A stretch of 64,000 nt of DNA, from NCBI GenBank assembly GCA_964570285.1, contig CAZMXP010000024.1:5690-69689 (forward strand), read 5' to 3'. A program made the position numbers and the translations under genes. This DNA comes from CAZMXP01 sp964570285. GTDB taxonomy: Bacteria > Planctomycetota > PLA2. The notes beneath the pieces were generated by a model that was not told the origin of the DNA, searched no databases, and saw only the letters and a program-made list of their open reading frames with translations. Below are positions 17,248 through 25,080 of the stretch, in pieces. Numbering within the stretch: position 1 is the stretch's first letter; each line of letters starts with the position of its first letter.

Positions 17248-18662
17248 TGCAGCGCCTCCTCCAGGGTCAGCACGACGGCCGCGGTCTGGAACGTGGGCGC
17301 CCGCGTTGTGGGGCCCATCCACCAACCGCCCAACAGATTCGGGACGCTGCCCGCCGCCGGTCCCTGCTTGACCTGTTCCCCGGCGACATCGAAGAGCCAC
17401 GCGCGCCACGGCTCCGGGAGCGTCCCTTCGAGTGTGATCGTCATGCGGACGCCGTAGTACAGCGAGTAGGGAGACGGGCGGAACTCGGCCGGTCGCGACA
17501 CGAGCCAGCCTCGCCACTTATCCGTGACGGCCGCGTCGCACCTCTTCCAGAGGATGCTGCGAGCCAGCATCCCCACCGGGTAGAGAGCGGGCTGCTCTTG
17601 CCGTACTCCCCCGCTCTGCCGGAACCGGTGGTCCCCCTCCCAGACGCTCTCCAAGTACGCGCGCAACTCGGCTTCCAGGCTCGGCGGGACCGTGACACCC
17701 GCGCGGCGAGCCGCCTCGACGGCCTGCGCAACGTAGGCAACCGTGCTCAGGTCCCTCCTCACCACGGCGCGGACCGGATGGCTTGCGAGATGGGCCATGC
17801 CCCTTTCGACCGCCGCGCGCACGTCCGGGTCCCCCGACGATGCGGCAGCATCGCCGAGGGCCACGAGCGCGATCGCGTTGCTGTAGGAGTAGTCGTCGCG
17901 GTCGAAGGAGAAGGACCCGTCCGCACGCTGCTGGCGAGAGAGCCACCGCGCCGCCGCCGCGAGACCGGGCTCGAAGAGCCCTGTCTCGTCTTGGTCGCGG
18001 TGGCCGACGAGGGCCATGAGGGCGAGTCCCGTCGTCGAGACGGTGCCGCTGGGCAGGTCGGGCGCCTTCGTGCACCGCGGATGGTGTCCCAGCTCCCGAC
18101 AGCGCGCGGCCGAAGCAACCTCCGAGAAGTGCCCATCCGGCGCTTGGTGCAGCGCGAGCCACGCGAGTCCGGCCCGGATGTGATCGAGGATGGTGGCGCA
18201 CTCGCGTTGGCGCAGCTTCTCAAGCTGCTCCTCGCGCCTCGCATCCTTCCCGTCGCGCTCCGCGAGAGGTACTGCATTCGCCCGTGACGCGCTCGAGAGC
18301 GCCGAGAGCGGCCGATCGACCCACTCCGAGTCCCCCGGCGCGAGGCGCTCCACGACTTGCGCGGGTGTGCGGTGGCCGTCACCCGGATCGCGCTCGTCCC
18401 CCGGCACCACGGTGGCGCCTTCAAGTCCTTCCACGGCCCGGACTTGCTGCTCTGGAGTGGCGGCCGCTGTGTCGTCCTTTGCTGTCTGCGTCGGGTCGCC
18501 CTCAAGCGCCAGGGCCCCACTCGCCGCCGTCTCCGTGGATTCGATGCCGTTGGCGGATCGGACTCGCGCCTGCGTCGCCCCTTGCTGGAGCGCGAGGAGA
18601 AGGAGCCAAGCGGTCGCGGTGAGGCTGCCGAACAGGAGGACCGCCCAAGCCCGCGTGTTCAT
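17244..18662 (-). CDS. Membrane-anchored alpha-toroid (prenyltransferase/squalene-cyclase-like) protein
   Basis: 472 aa from ATG 18662, chosen because it puts the membrane segment (AVLLFGSLTATAWLLLLAL, residues about 6-24) at the N-terminus; the frame stays open upstream but without a plausible start. A low-complexity, charged linker of about 130 residues follows. From about residue 150 the protein has toroid repeats with QW-like phrases (GLAWLALHQAPDGHF, ARWLSRQQRADGSF) and GLALMALVGH. Cyclase catalytic Asp motifs are absent. A Cys pair (RCRELGHHPRC) may bind metal or form a disulfide. It is probably surface or periplasmic. Its stop codon is embedded in the 69-bp hairpin repeat. It resembles the C-terminal part of the 8858-11596 product. 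Confidence 0.75.
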   Translation of the reverse strand: MNTRAWAVLLFGSLTATAWLLLLALQQGATQARVRSANGIESTETAASGALALEGDPTQTAKDDTAAATPEQQVRAVEGLEGATVVPGDERDPGDGHRTPAQVVERLAPGDSEWVDRPLSALSSASRANAVPLAERDGKDARREEQLEKLRQRECATILDHIRAGLAWLALHQAPDGHFSEVASAARCRELGHHPRCTKAPDLPSGTVSTTGLALMALVGHRDQDETGLFEPGLAAAARWLSRQQRADGSFSFDRDDYSYSNAIALVALGDAAASSGDPDVRAAVERGMAHLASHPVRAVVRRDLSTVAYVAQAVEAARRAGVTVPPSLEAELRAYLESVWEGDHRFRQSGGVRQEQPALYPVGMLARSILWKRCDAAVTDKWRGWLVSRPAEFRPSPYSLYYGVRMTITLEGTLPEPWRAWLFDVAGEQVKQGPAAGSVPNLLGGWWMGPTTRAPTFQTAAVVLTLEEALH

Positions 18663-18847
18663 GTAGTTGTGAGACGAAGGCTCGCGGCACCCTGTTCCAG
18701 ATCTTCTCCAGACTCCCGTCGAGGACTCGACCCCGAGGAGGCAAGCGATCACACGTCCCCCCCCAAGAGAGCCAGCGGCCATACCGCGGCGCGAGTCCCG
18801 GCAAACGCCAAGGGCCGCCCCCTCGCGCGGCCCCTTCACCTCAATGA

Positions 18848-18877
18848 CGAAAGCCGCCCCGCAAGGGGCGGCTTTCG
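18848..18877 (-). terminator. Probable intrinsic terminator behind tRNA-Asn
   Basis: A perfect 13-bp stem (18848-18860 with 18865-18877) around a 4-base loop, starting one base after the tRNA CCA end. The stem is GC-rich with AAAG/CTTT at its base. The tract after it on the minus strand is TCATT, so the U-run is weak. Confidence 0.7.
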
Positions 18878-18878
18878 G

Positions 18879-18953
18879 TGGCTCCGCAGCTAGGATTCGA
18901 ACCTAGAACCTACCGGTTAACAGCCGGTAGCTCTACCATTGAGCTACTGCGGA
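18879..18953 (-). tRNA. tRNA-Asn (anticodon GTT), CCA encoded
   Basis: On the minus strand the acceptor arm TCCGCAG pairs with CTGCGGA, followed by G and an encoded CCA at 18881-18879. The D arm GTAGCTCAATGGTAGAGC, the anticodon stem-loop with CTGTTAA, and the T arm with GGTTCGAATCC are all standard. The anticodon GTT gives asparagine. Length is 75 nt including CCA. Confidence 0.97.
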
Positions 18954-18986
18954 ATCTGGGGCGTCTCTTATAGCCCAGTATCTCGG

Positions 18987-19847
18987 CTACGCAAGACGTG
19001 GGGCTGAAGGAGCGGCGGCGGCCGTGGCGGGGGCGGGCCGGCCGGCGCCGCAGAAGCGCAGGCAGGTCGCGATCTCGGCCTTCAGCCTCGTCCGGGGGAC
19101 GATGCGGTCGATGAAGCCGTGATCGAGCAGGAACTCGGCGCGCTGGAAGCCGTCGGGAAGCTGGGTGCCGATCGTCGTCTGGATGACCCTCGGCCCGGCG
19201 AAGCCGATCAGCGCGCCGGGCTCGGCGAGGATCACGTCGCCAAGTGCGGCGAACGACGCGATGACGCCGCCGGTGCAGGGGTCGGCGAGCACCGAGACGA
19301 AGGGCTGCCCCGCCTCGGAGAGCCGCGCGATCGCGGCGCTCGTCTTCGCCATCTGCATCAGCGAGAGCGCCCCCTCGTGCATGCGGGCGCCGCCGCTCGT
19401 CGCGACGAGCACGAGCGGCACGCCGAGTTCGCGCGCGCGCTCGGCGGCCAGCGCGAAGCGCGTGCCCACGACGATGCCCATCGAGCCGCCGACGAAGTGG
19501 AAGTCGAGCACGCCCAGCACGAGGTCGAGGCCGTCCAGCGTCGCCGTGCCGACGAGCGCCGCCTCGTCGAGGCCGGACTTCTCGCGCGAGCGCTTCAGCG
19601 TGCCGTCATAGCCCTCGAAATCGAGCGGGTTGGTCGTCGCGATATCCTGCCCGAAGGCCGCAAAGCTCCCCGCGTCCGCGAGGTGCTCCACGCGCTGCGG
19701 CGCCGTCACCTTGAAGTGGTAGGGGCACTCGGTGCAGACGCCCAGGTTCTCGTCGAGCTTCTTCTTCTGCAGGAGCGTCCCGCACGCGGGGCACTTGAGC
19801 CAGAGCCCGCCCGGGATGTTCTTCTTCTTGCGGAAGTTCCAGCCCAC
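18987..19847 (-). CDS. accD: Acetyl-CoA carboxylase carboxyltransferase beta subunit
   Basis: 286 aa. The N-terminal zinc ribbon is complete (CPACGTLL and CTECPYH, residues about 19-44). The carboxyltransferase core contains SGGARMHEGALSLMQMAKT, DPCTGGVIASFAALGD, EPGALIGFAGPRVI and the end motif LPDGFQRAEFLLDHGFID. With AccA it moves the carboxyl group from biotin to acetyl-CoA, the first step of fatty-acid synthesis. Length is typical. The accA partner is not in the window. The rpe gene is 6 bases upstream on the same strand, so the two are probably co-transcribed. Confidence 0.97.
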   Translation of the reverse strand: MGWNFRKKKNIPGGLWLKCPACGTLLQKKKLDENLGVCTECPYHFKVTAPQRVEHLADAGSFAAFGQDIATTNPLDFEGYDGTLKRSREKSGLDEAALVGTATLDGLDLVLGVLDFHFVGGSMGIVVGTRFALAAERARELGVPLVLVATSGGARMHEGALSLMQMAKTSAAIARLSEAGQPFVSVLADPCTGGVIASFAALGDVILAEPGALIGFAGPRVIQTTIGTQLPDGFQRAEFLLDHGFIDRIVPRTRLKAEIATCLRFCGAGRPAPATAAAAPSAPRLA

Positions 19848-19853
19848 CGCCCG

Positions 19854-20495
19854 CTACCCCTCGCCCCGCAGCGCGCGGATCGCCTTGCCGCGGTCCCTCT
19901 CGCCGAAGACCGCCGTGCCCGCGACGAGCACGTTCGCGCCCGCCGCCGCCGCGCGGGCCGCCGTCGCGGGGACGATGCCGCCGTCGATCTCGACATCCCC
20001 CCCGTACCCCCCCTCCTTCCGCAGCCACTCGATCTTCGCGAGCGACTCCGGCATGAACTTCTGCCCCGGAAATCCGGGCTCGACCGACATGACGAGCACC
20101 ATCGCGCAGCGGCCCAGCCACGGCTTCACCCGCGTGATGTCGGTCTTCGGCTTCACGACGAGCCCCGCCCTCGCCCCCTTCGCCTCGATCGCGTCGATGA
20201 CGCGGTCGGGATCCTGGTCGACCTCGATGTGGAAGGTCACGAGGTCGGAGCCCGCCTCGGCGAACTTCGGCGCATAGAACAGCGGGTCGCGGATCATCAG
20301 GTGGGTGTCGAGGGGGAGCTCCGTCAACCGGCGGATCGCCTGCACGATGAACGGCCCGAAGGTCAGGTTCGGCACGAAGTGCCCGTCCATGACATCGAGG
20401 TGGAGCAGGTCGGCGCCCCCGGCGGTGACCGAGGCGATCTCGTCGGAAAGGCGCCCGAAGTCGGCGCTGAGCAGCGAGGGGGCGATCTTCAGCAC
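19854..20495 (-). CDS. rpe: Ribulose-phosphate 3-epimerase
   Basis: 213 aa. It starts IAPSLLSADFGRL and has HLDVMDGHFVPNLTFGP with the metal-binding His/Asp pair, THLMI, VKPKTDI, VLVMSVEPGFPGQKF and DGGIVPATAARAAAAGANVLVAGTAVFG. These are the TIM-barrel motifs of Rpe, which interconverts ribulose-5-phosphate and xylulose-5-phosphate in the pentose phosphate or Calvin cycle. Length is normal (about 220). The space to the divergent + gene is very small, so the promoter must overlap that gene's start. Confidence 0.97.
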   Translation of the reverse strand: MLKIAPSLLSADFGRLSDEIASVTAGGADLLHLDVMDGHFVPNLTFGPFIVQAIRRLTELPLDTHLMIRDPLFYAPKFAEAGSDLVTFHIEVDQDPDRVIDAIEAKGARAGLVVKPKTDITRVKPWLGRCAMVLVMSVEPGFPGQKFMPESLAKIEWLRKEGGYGGDVEIDGGIVPATAARAAAAGANVLVAGTAVFGERDRGKAIRALRGEG

Positions 20496-20520
20496 CGCCG
20501 GATTGTAAGCTAATCCGACG

Positions 20521-20937
20521 CTGCGTCGCCTGCTCCTGCTCTCCCTCCCGCTGCTGGCCCTGGGGCTCTGGCTCTGGAGCCGGGCACCCTCCGCCTACGT
20601 GCTCCGCGAGGAGTGCCACCGCTTCCAGGAGGAGCGGAGGGAGCAGGCCGGGGGTCTGCGGCTTGTGCTGATGCAGGCCGAGGAGAGGGGGCCCGGGGGA
20701 GAGGAGGCGAAGGAGGCGCGCCGCGAATACGAGGCCTATCTCGCCACCTCCAAACGGCTCTGGCTCCGCGGCTGGGAGGTGCTGCTGATCCCCGCGGGCG
20801 CGCCGCGGCCCCCGCCGGAGGACTATCTGGTGGCGCTCGAGGTCGACCCGAGCAGCGCCCTCGACCGCCCCGAGCTGAAGGGCCTGATGCGCGTCTGGAT
20901 CGCCCCGCGGGGCCGCCTCGCGAGGCTGCTGGGTTAG
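20521..20937 (+). CDS. Small membrane-anchored unknown protein, possibly with a non-standard start
   Basis: The first normal start in frame is GTG 20599, which gives 112 aa and no membrane segment. The frame is open upstream to the TAA at 20506 and encodes a clean hydrophobic anchor (LRRLLLLSLPLLALGLWLW), but no ATG, GTG or TTG precedes it. CTG 20521 or ACG 20518 are the only start-like codons. With CTG the protein has 138 aa: basic start, one membrane segment, then a helical, charged soluble part and a short beta-rich tail (VLLIPAG, LVALEVDP, LMRVWIAPRG). The TAG stop lies in the tip of the 69-bp hairpin repeat, copy 2. No family recognised. Confidence 0.6.
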   Translation: MRRLLLLSLPLLALGLWLWSRAPSAYVLREECHRFQEERREQAGGLRLVLMQAEERGPGGEEAKEARREYEAYLATSKRLWLRGWEVLLIPAGAPRPPPEDYLVALEVDPSSALDRPELKGLMRVWIAPRGRLARLLG

Positions 20938-21001
20938 GAGCTTGTCCGGGTCATGGCCTTCAGCCACGCTTCGGGGCCAACCGGACCCGGATGCGCTCCT
21001 C
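20934..21001. repeat. 69-bp palindromic repeat, copy 2, beginning in the TAG stop of the gene before it
   Basis: It starts TTAGGAGCTTGTCCGGGT, where TAG at 20935-20937 is the stop codon of the small membrane gene. The core is nearly identical to 17179-17247. The right arm (CCCGGATGCGCTCCTC) has drifted and has lost CTAG. The arm still pairs over GGAGC and TCCGGGT. Confidence 0.88.
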
Positions 21002-21134
21002 ATTCGACGCGACGCGGCGAGTGGTGGCGCTCCGCATCATTCCCTCGCGGCGGCCAGCTTGTAGTACAAGCATCGGGCATCGAGCGCCTTCGCGACGGCC
21101 TTCGGGCGATCCGGATCGAAGGTAGCGGTTTTTA

Positions 21135-21242
21135 GAAGGAACCCAGGAAGCAGGGAACCCATGAGAGCAAGGGTGAGCAACCGGGGACCCAGATGGATCG
21201 AGTTCGCCTCCTCCTCGGTTCCTAGGTTCCTGGGTTCCTTCT
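21135..21242. repeat. 16-bp perfect inverted repeat flanking a 76-bp core
   Basis: AGAAGGAACCCAGGAA at 21135-21150 pairs exactly with TTCCTGGGTTCCTTCT at 21227-21242. The phrase TTCCTGGGTTCCT recurs near 56183-56195 in the other geneless stretch. It could be the ends of a small non-autonomous element or a large RNA hairpin. Confidence 0.75.
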
Positions 21243-21444
21243 TCCAACCTCAAGCTTCGGAAGCGTGCGCGGCGGCCAGAGGCGCGATGTTGCGGTGTGC
21301 GGTCGCCATGGCACGAGGGGGTCTATGTGTCATCCGGCCTTTGTGTTTCGTCCTCTCCGCGGGCCGATCGGTGAGCCGTCCGAGTCTGCGCAAGATGCGA
21401 AGACTCTGCTGGTTTGTAGTACGGAGTCCGCGGTCTCCTGCCGT

Positions 21445-21503
21445 AAGTCGCAGATCGTCCGGTGGTCCCTCGCCTGCCGGCCGCTCACCGACCGCGAACC
21501 CCC
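21445..21503 (-). pseudogene. Short second remnant of the IS1182-like element
   Basis: 59 bp that match 2890-2948 at 52 positions without gaps. The equivalent bases at the first locus encode the transposase segment around DHRTISDFRK. Only this piece and the terminal palindrome remain, so the element is a relic. Confidence 0.65.
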
Positions 21504-21513
21504 TCCCACTCAA

Positions 21514-21544
21514 GAGTTTGTCCGACGAATGGTCGGACACATTC
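21514..21544. repeat. IS-type terminal palindrome, second copy, abutting the hemJ-like stop codon
   Basis: GAGTTTGTCCGAC, loop GAATG, then GTCGGACACATTC. The left arm and loop are identical to 2960-2977; the right arm has three changes. The following bases CTA (21546-21548) are the TAG stop of the minus-strand gene. Confidence 0.8.
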
Positions 21545-21545
21545 G

Positions 21546-21974
21546 CTAACCCCGGACGACGAAGATCGAGAGCAGCGCCCCGAGCACCGCGAGGGCCGCG
21601 ACGCCGTGCATCGCCTTGAAGAAGGCCGCCTTGGGCTGCGGGCCCTCGCCCCTGAGCGAGAAGAGCTTGCGGCTGAAGAGCGCGTCGCAGAGGAGCAGCA
21701 CGACCACGCAGGTGAGCTTCATGTGGAAGTAGCCCTGCTTCATGTACTGCTTGGCCCAGGGATCCTTGATCAGCAGCACGAGCCCCGTCGCGAGCACGAT
21801 GGCGAGGCCGCCCCAGTCGACGAACTTGTGCATGCGCCGGAAGACCCGGTAGCTGTCGTCGCGCGACGCGGCGGTCGGGAAGCGCACCGCGTGGCCGAGC
21901 AGGCGCGTGAGCGCGAGGAAGCCGCCGGCATAGATCACCATGCCGAGCACGTGGAGCCACTTGATCCAGAGCAT
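21546..21974 (-). CDS. HemJ-like (CopD-superfamily) membrane protein, probable protoporphyrinogen oxidase
   Basis: 142 aa with four membrane segments. The N-terminus LWIKWLHVLGMVIYAGGF places a His near residue 8, and RMHKFVDWGGLAIVLATG and GYFHMKLTCVVVLLL carry further His and Lys residues typical of HemJ (UPF0093). HemJ oxidises protoporphyrinogen IX late in heme synthesis. It fits the presence of hemA and a CcsA/HemX-like gene elsewhere in the window. It lies 10 bases behind pgk and so ends the gap-pgk transcript. A CopD-like copper role is the alternative. Confidence 0.75.
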   Translation of the reverse strand: MLWIKWLHVLGMVIYAGGFLALTRLLGHAVRFPTAASRDDSYRVFRRMHKFVDWGGLAIVLATGLVLLIKDPWAKQYMKQGYFHMKLTCVVVLLLCDALFSRKLFSLRGEGPQPKAAFFKAMHGVAALAVLGALLSIFVVRG

Positions 21975-21984
21975 GGGGTCCCTT

Positions 21985-23157
21985 TCAGCGCAGTGCGGCC
22001 AGCCCCGGCAGCAGCTTGCCTTCGAGAAGCTCCAGCGAGGCGCCCCCGCCGGTGCTCACGTGCGTCATCTTCGACTCGAGCCCGAACTGGGCGACCGCGG
22101 CGGCGCTGTCGCCGCCCCCCACCACCGTCGTGCCGCGGCAGCGCGCCATCGCCTCGGCGACCGCCCGCGTGCCCGCGGCGAACGCGGGCCACTCGAAGAC
22201 GCCCATCGGGCCGTTCCAGACGACGGTTCCCGCGCTCTCGACCCGGGCCGCGTACCGGCGGCGCGTCTCGGTGCCGATGTCGAGCCCCATGAGGCCGGAG
22301 TCGATCGAGGGGGTGGCGATGCTGTAGGGCTCCGCGTCGGCGCGGAACTCGCGGGCGGCCACGTGGTCGGAAGGCAGCATCACCTCGACCCCCTTGGCGC
22401 GCGCCTGCGTCAGGATGTCGCGGGCGGTCGCGACCATCTCCTCCTCCACGCGGGAGGCGCCCACCTCGACGCCGCGCACCTTCAGGAAGGTGTAGGCCAT
22501 GCCGCCGCCGATGACGACGGCGTTCACCTTGCCGATCAGGTTCGACAGCACCGGGATCTTGTCCTTCACCTTCGCGCCGCCGAGCACGGCGACCAAAGGG
22601 CGGTCGGGCGCGCGCAGCACCTTGTCGAAGGCCCGCATCTCGCTCTGGACAAGCAGCCCCGCCGCCCCCTGTCCGAGCGCCTCCGGCAGCCCCGAGACCG
22701 AGGCGTGGGCGCGGTGGCAGGTGCCGAAGGCGTCGTTGACGTAGAAGTCGCAGAGCCTCTTCAGCGCCGCGACGAAGGCGGGATCGTTCTTCTCCTCCCC
22801 CTTGTGGAAGCGGAGGTTCTCGAGCATCAGCACGCCGCCGTCGGGCAGCGCCTTCGCCGCCGCCTCCGCGTGAGGCCCGATGCACTCGGGCAGCGCGACG
22901 ACCGGCGCCCCGAGCAGCGCCGCGAGCCGCTCCGCGACCGGGGCCAGGCGGAACTCCTCCTCCGGCGCCCCCTTCGGGCGGCCGAGGTGGCTGCCGAGCA
23001 CGACCTTCGCGCCCTTCGACTGCAGCAGGCGGATGGTCGGCAGCGCCGCGCGGATGCGGCCGTCGTCGGTGATGCGCGTGCCCTCCATCGGCACGTTGAA
23101 GTCGACGCGGACGAAGACGCGCTTGCCCGCGACGGGAAGGTCGTCCAGCGCCCTCAT
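21985..23157 (-). CDS. pgk: Phosphoglycerate kinase
   Basis: 390 aa from ATG 23157, which overlaps the gap stop (ATGA). The typical N-terminus VFVRVDFNVPM, SHLGRPKG, LENLRFHKGEEKND, the hinge GGAKVKDKIPVL, VIGGGMAYTFL, WNGPMGVFEWPAF and the nucleotide loop GGGDSAAAV are all present. It transfers phosphate from 1,3-bisphosphoglycerate to ADP in glycolysis. Length and motifs are normal. It is the middle gene of gap-pgk-hemJ-like. Confidence 0.98.
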   Translation of the reverse strand: MRALDDLPVAGKRVFVRVDFNVPMEGTRITDDGRIRAALPTIRLLQSKGAKVVLGSHLGRPKGAPEEEFRLAPVAERLAALLGAPVVALPECIGPHAEAAAKALPDGGVLMLENLRFHKGEEKNDPAFVAALKRLCDFYVNDAFGTCHRAHASVSGLPEALGQGAAGLLVQSEMRAFDKVLRAPDRPLVAVLGGAKVKDKIPVLSNLIGKVNAVVIGGGMAYTFLKVRGVEVGASRVEEEMVATARDILTQARAKGVEVMLPSDHVAAREFRADAEPYSIATPSIDSGLMGLDIGTETRRRYAARVESAGTVVWNGPMGVFEWPAFAAGTRAVAEAMARCRGTTVVGGGDSAAAVAQFGLESKMTHVSTGGGASLELLEGKLLPGLAALR

Positions 23158-24149
23158 TTCGCGAGCTTGCGCGCGAGGTCGACGACGCGGCAGGAGTAGC
23201 CCCACTCGTTGTCGTACCAGCCGATCACCTTGACGAGATTGCCCTCCATCACCATCGTCAGCTTGCCGTCCACGATGCACGACGCGCTCGTGCCGACGAT
23301 GTCGGTCGAGACGATCTCGTCCTCGGTGTAGTCGAGGATCCCCTTCATCGCGCCCGCGGAGGCGGCCTTCAGCGCGCCGTTGACCTCCTCGATGCTCACC
23401 TTCCGCTTGAGTTCCGCGGTCAGGTCGACGACGGAGCCGGTGATCACCGGCACCCGCAGCGCGAAGCCGTCGAGCTTGCCCTTCAGCTCCGGCAGCACCT
23501 TGCCCACCGCGCGCGCGGCTCCGGTCGTCGTCGGGATGATGTTGACCGCCGCCGCCCGGGCGCGGCGCAGGTCCTTGTGCGGCGTATCCACGATGCTCTG
23601 GTCGTTGGTGTAGGCGTGGATCGTGTTCATCACGCCGCGCACGATGCCGAAGGACTGGTGCAGCACCTTGGCCATCGGCGCGAGGCAGTTCGTCGTGCAG
23701 GAGGCGTTGCTGACGATCTTGTGCTCGGGCTTGAGCGCGCTGTCGTTGACGCCGAGGACGATCAGCGCGTCGACGTCGTCCTTCGGCGGCACCGTCAGGA
23801 TGACCCGGTTCGCTCCCGCCGCGAGGTGTTTCGCGCACGCCTCCCGGGTGCGGAAGACGCCGGTCGACTCGACGACCACGTCCGCGCCGAGCTTCTTCCA
23901 CGGCAGCTCGGCGGGGTCCTTGATCGCCATCGACGGGATCTTCTTCCCGTTGACGACGAGCGCCCCCTCCGCCGTCTCGACGCGGCCGGGGAAGCGCCCC
24001 TGCACGGAATCGTAGCGGAGCAGATGGGCCAGCGTCTGGTTGTCGGTGAGGTCGTTGATGCCGACCACCTCGACATCCCCCGCCGCCTGCGCGATGCGGA
24101 AGACCGCCCGTCCGATGCGTCCAAAGCCGTTGATGCCGATCCGAAGCAT
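23154..24149 (-). CDS. gap: Glyceraldehyde-3-phosphate dehydrogenase, type I
   Basis: 331 aa from ATG 24149, which has AGGAG nine bases upstream; the nine extra residues possible upstream are not needed. It begins LRIGINGFGRIGRAVFR (NAD-binding Rossmann motif), has the catalytic Cys in SNASCTTNCLAP, the His in the TIHAYTNDQ region and the C-terminal WYDNEWGYSCRVVDL. It makes 1,3-bisphosphoglycerate using NAD+ and is the first gene of the glycolytic run with pgk. All expected residues are present. Confidence 0.98.
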   Translation of the reverse strand: MLRIGINGFGRIGRAVFRIAQAAGDVEVVGINDLTDNQTLAHLLRYDSVQGRFPGRVETAEGALVVNGKKIPSMAIKDPAELPWKKLGADVVVESTGVFRTREACAKHLAAGANRVILTVPPKDDVDALIVLGVNDSALKPEHKIVSNASCTTNCLAPMAKVLHQSFGIVRGVMNTIHAYTNDQSIVDTPHKDLRRARAAAVNIIPTTTGAARAVGKVLPELKGKLDGFALRVPVITGSVVDLTAELKRKVSIEEVNGALKAASAGAMKGILDYTEDEIVSTDIVGTSASCIVDGKLTMVMEGNLVKVIGWYDNEWGYSCRVVDLARKLAK

Positions 24150-24210
24150 GAGGGTTCTCTCCTGTGAGGCGGCCATCCTACCGCTGTCGAAAAGGAGTTA
24201 CCTTGGGCGC

Positions 24211-25080
24211 GTGCCCCCGAGCCCCCCGACCATCCTCGCCTTCAGCGGCGGGCCCGACTCGACGGGCCTTGCACGACTGCTGCGGGAGGAGAGGCCGCTT
24301 CTCGCCTACGTCGACCACCGGCTGCGCGGGCCGCGCGCCGCGCGCGAGGAGCGCGCCGCCGTGAAGAGGATCGCCGCCTCCCTCGGACTCGACCTGGTCC
24401 GGACGAGGGTCAGGGTGGAGGGGCCCGGGGAGGCGGGGGCGCGGGCGGCGCGCTACCGTGCGCTGCACGCGGTTGCGCGGAAGCGCGGCGGGGCCGCGCT
24501 CGCGACGGCGCACACGATGGACGACCGGGCGGAGACGATCCTGCTCCAGCTCCTGCGCGGCACGGGCCTGAGGGGACTCGCGGCGCTGAGGCGCGAGCGG
24601 CTCGTCGACGGGATCTCGCGAGTGCGGCCGGCCCTCGGGTGGCGCCGCTCCAGGCTTGCGGAGCTGGCCGCCCCCTACGCTCCCGTGGTCGACCGCTCCA
24701 ACCGCAGCACGGCGCATGCGCGGTCGCGCCTGCGCGGATACCAGATGGCGGCGCTCGCCGACCGGCTCGGCGAGGATCCGGTGCCGCTGCTCTGCGCGCT
24801 CGGCGACCTCGCGGAGGCCGTGCGCGACACGCTGGAGCCGAGGGCTCGGACCCTCGCGTCCGGCGCGACGCGGCGGGAGCTTCTCGGAGAGCCCCTCGCC
24901 CTCTTCCCCTACCTCGTCGAGGCGCTGAGGCCCGCGGGACCGCCGCTGACGTCGCGCGCCTACGACTCCCTGCGCCGCTTCCTCGCCGCCGGCCGGCGCG
25001 ACCGCGCGCACCGCACGCCGGGAGGCGACGCGTGGCGCGTCGGCCCGGAGGGGCTCGTGCAGGTCGAGCGGCGGTCCTAG
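24211..25080 (+). CDS. tilS: tRNA(Ile)-lysidine synthetase
   Basis: 289 aa from GTG 24211, with AAGGAG about 14 bases upstream. The PP-loop motif LAFSGGPDSTGL is at residues 9-20, followed by YVDHRLR and TAHTMDDRAETILLQLLRGTGLRGL, the TilS signature. TilS converts C34 of the AUA-reading tRNA-Ile to lysidine and is essential in nearly all bacteria. The protein is short because the C-terminal tRNA-binding domains of the longer E. coli type are reduced. Its TAG stop overlaps the tatA stop on the other strand within a single CTAG. Confidence 0.93.
   Translation: MPPSPPTILAFSGGPDSTGLARLLREERPLLAYVDHRLRGPRAAREERAAVKRIAASLGLDLVRTRVRVEGPGEAGARAARYRALHAVARKRGGAALATAHTMDDRAETILLQLLRGTGLRGLAALRRERLVDGISRVRPALGWRRSRLAELAAPYAPVVDRSNRSTAHARSRLRGYQMAALADRLGEDPVPLLCALGDLAEAVRDTLEPRARTLASGATRRELLGEPLALFPYLVEALRPAGPPLTSRAYDSLRRFLAAGRRDRAHRTPGGDAWRVGPEGLVQVERRS

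Larger units (their letters stand above)
21002..21513. other. Repeat-rich stretch without genes (about 510 bp)
   Basis: It contains, in order, a small palindrome GCTTGTAGTACAAGC near 21057, the inverted repeat at 21135-21242, a partial variant TTTGTAGTAC near 21414, and the transposase remnant at 21445-21503. GC content is visibly lower than in the neighbouring genes. No frame looks coding. The stretch looks like a landing zone for small mobile or palindromic elements. Confidence 0.6.
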
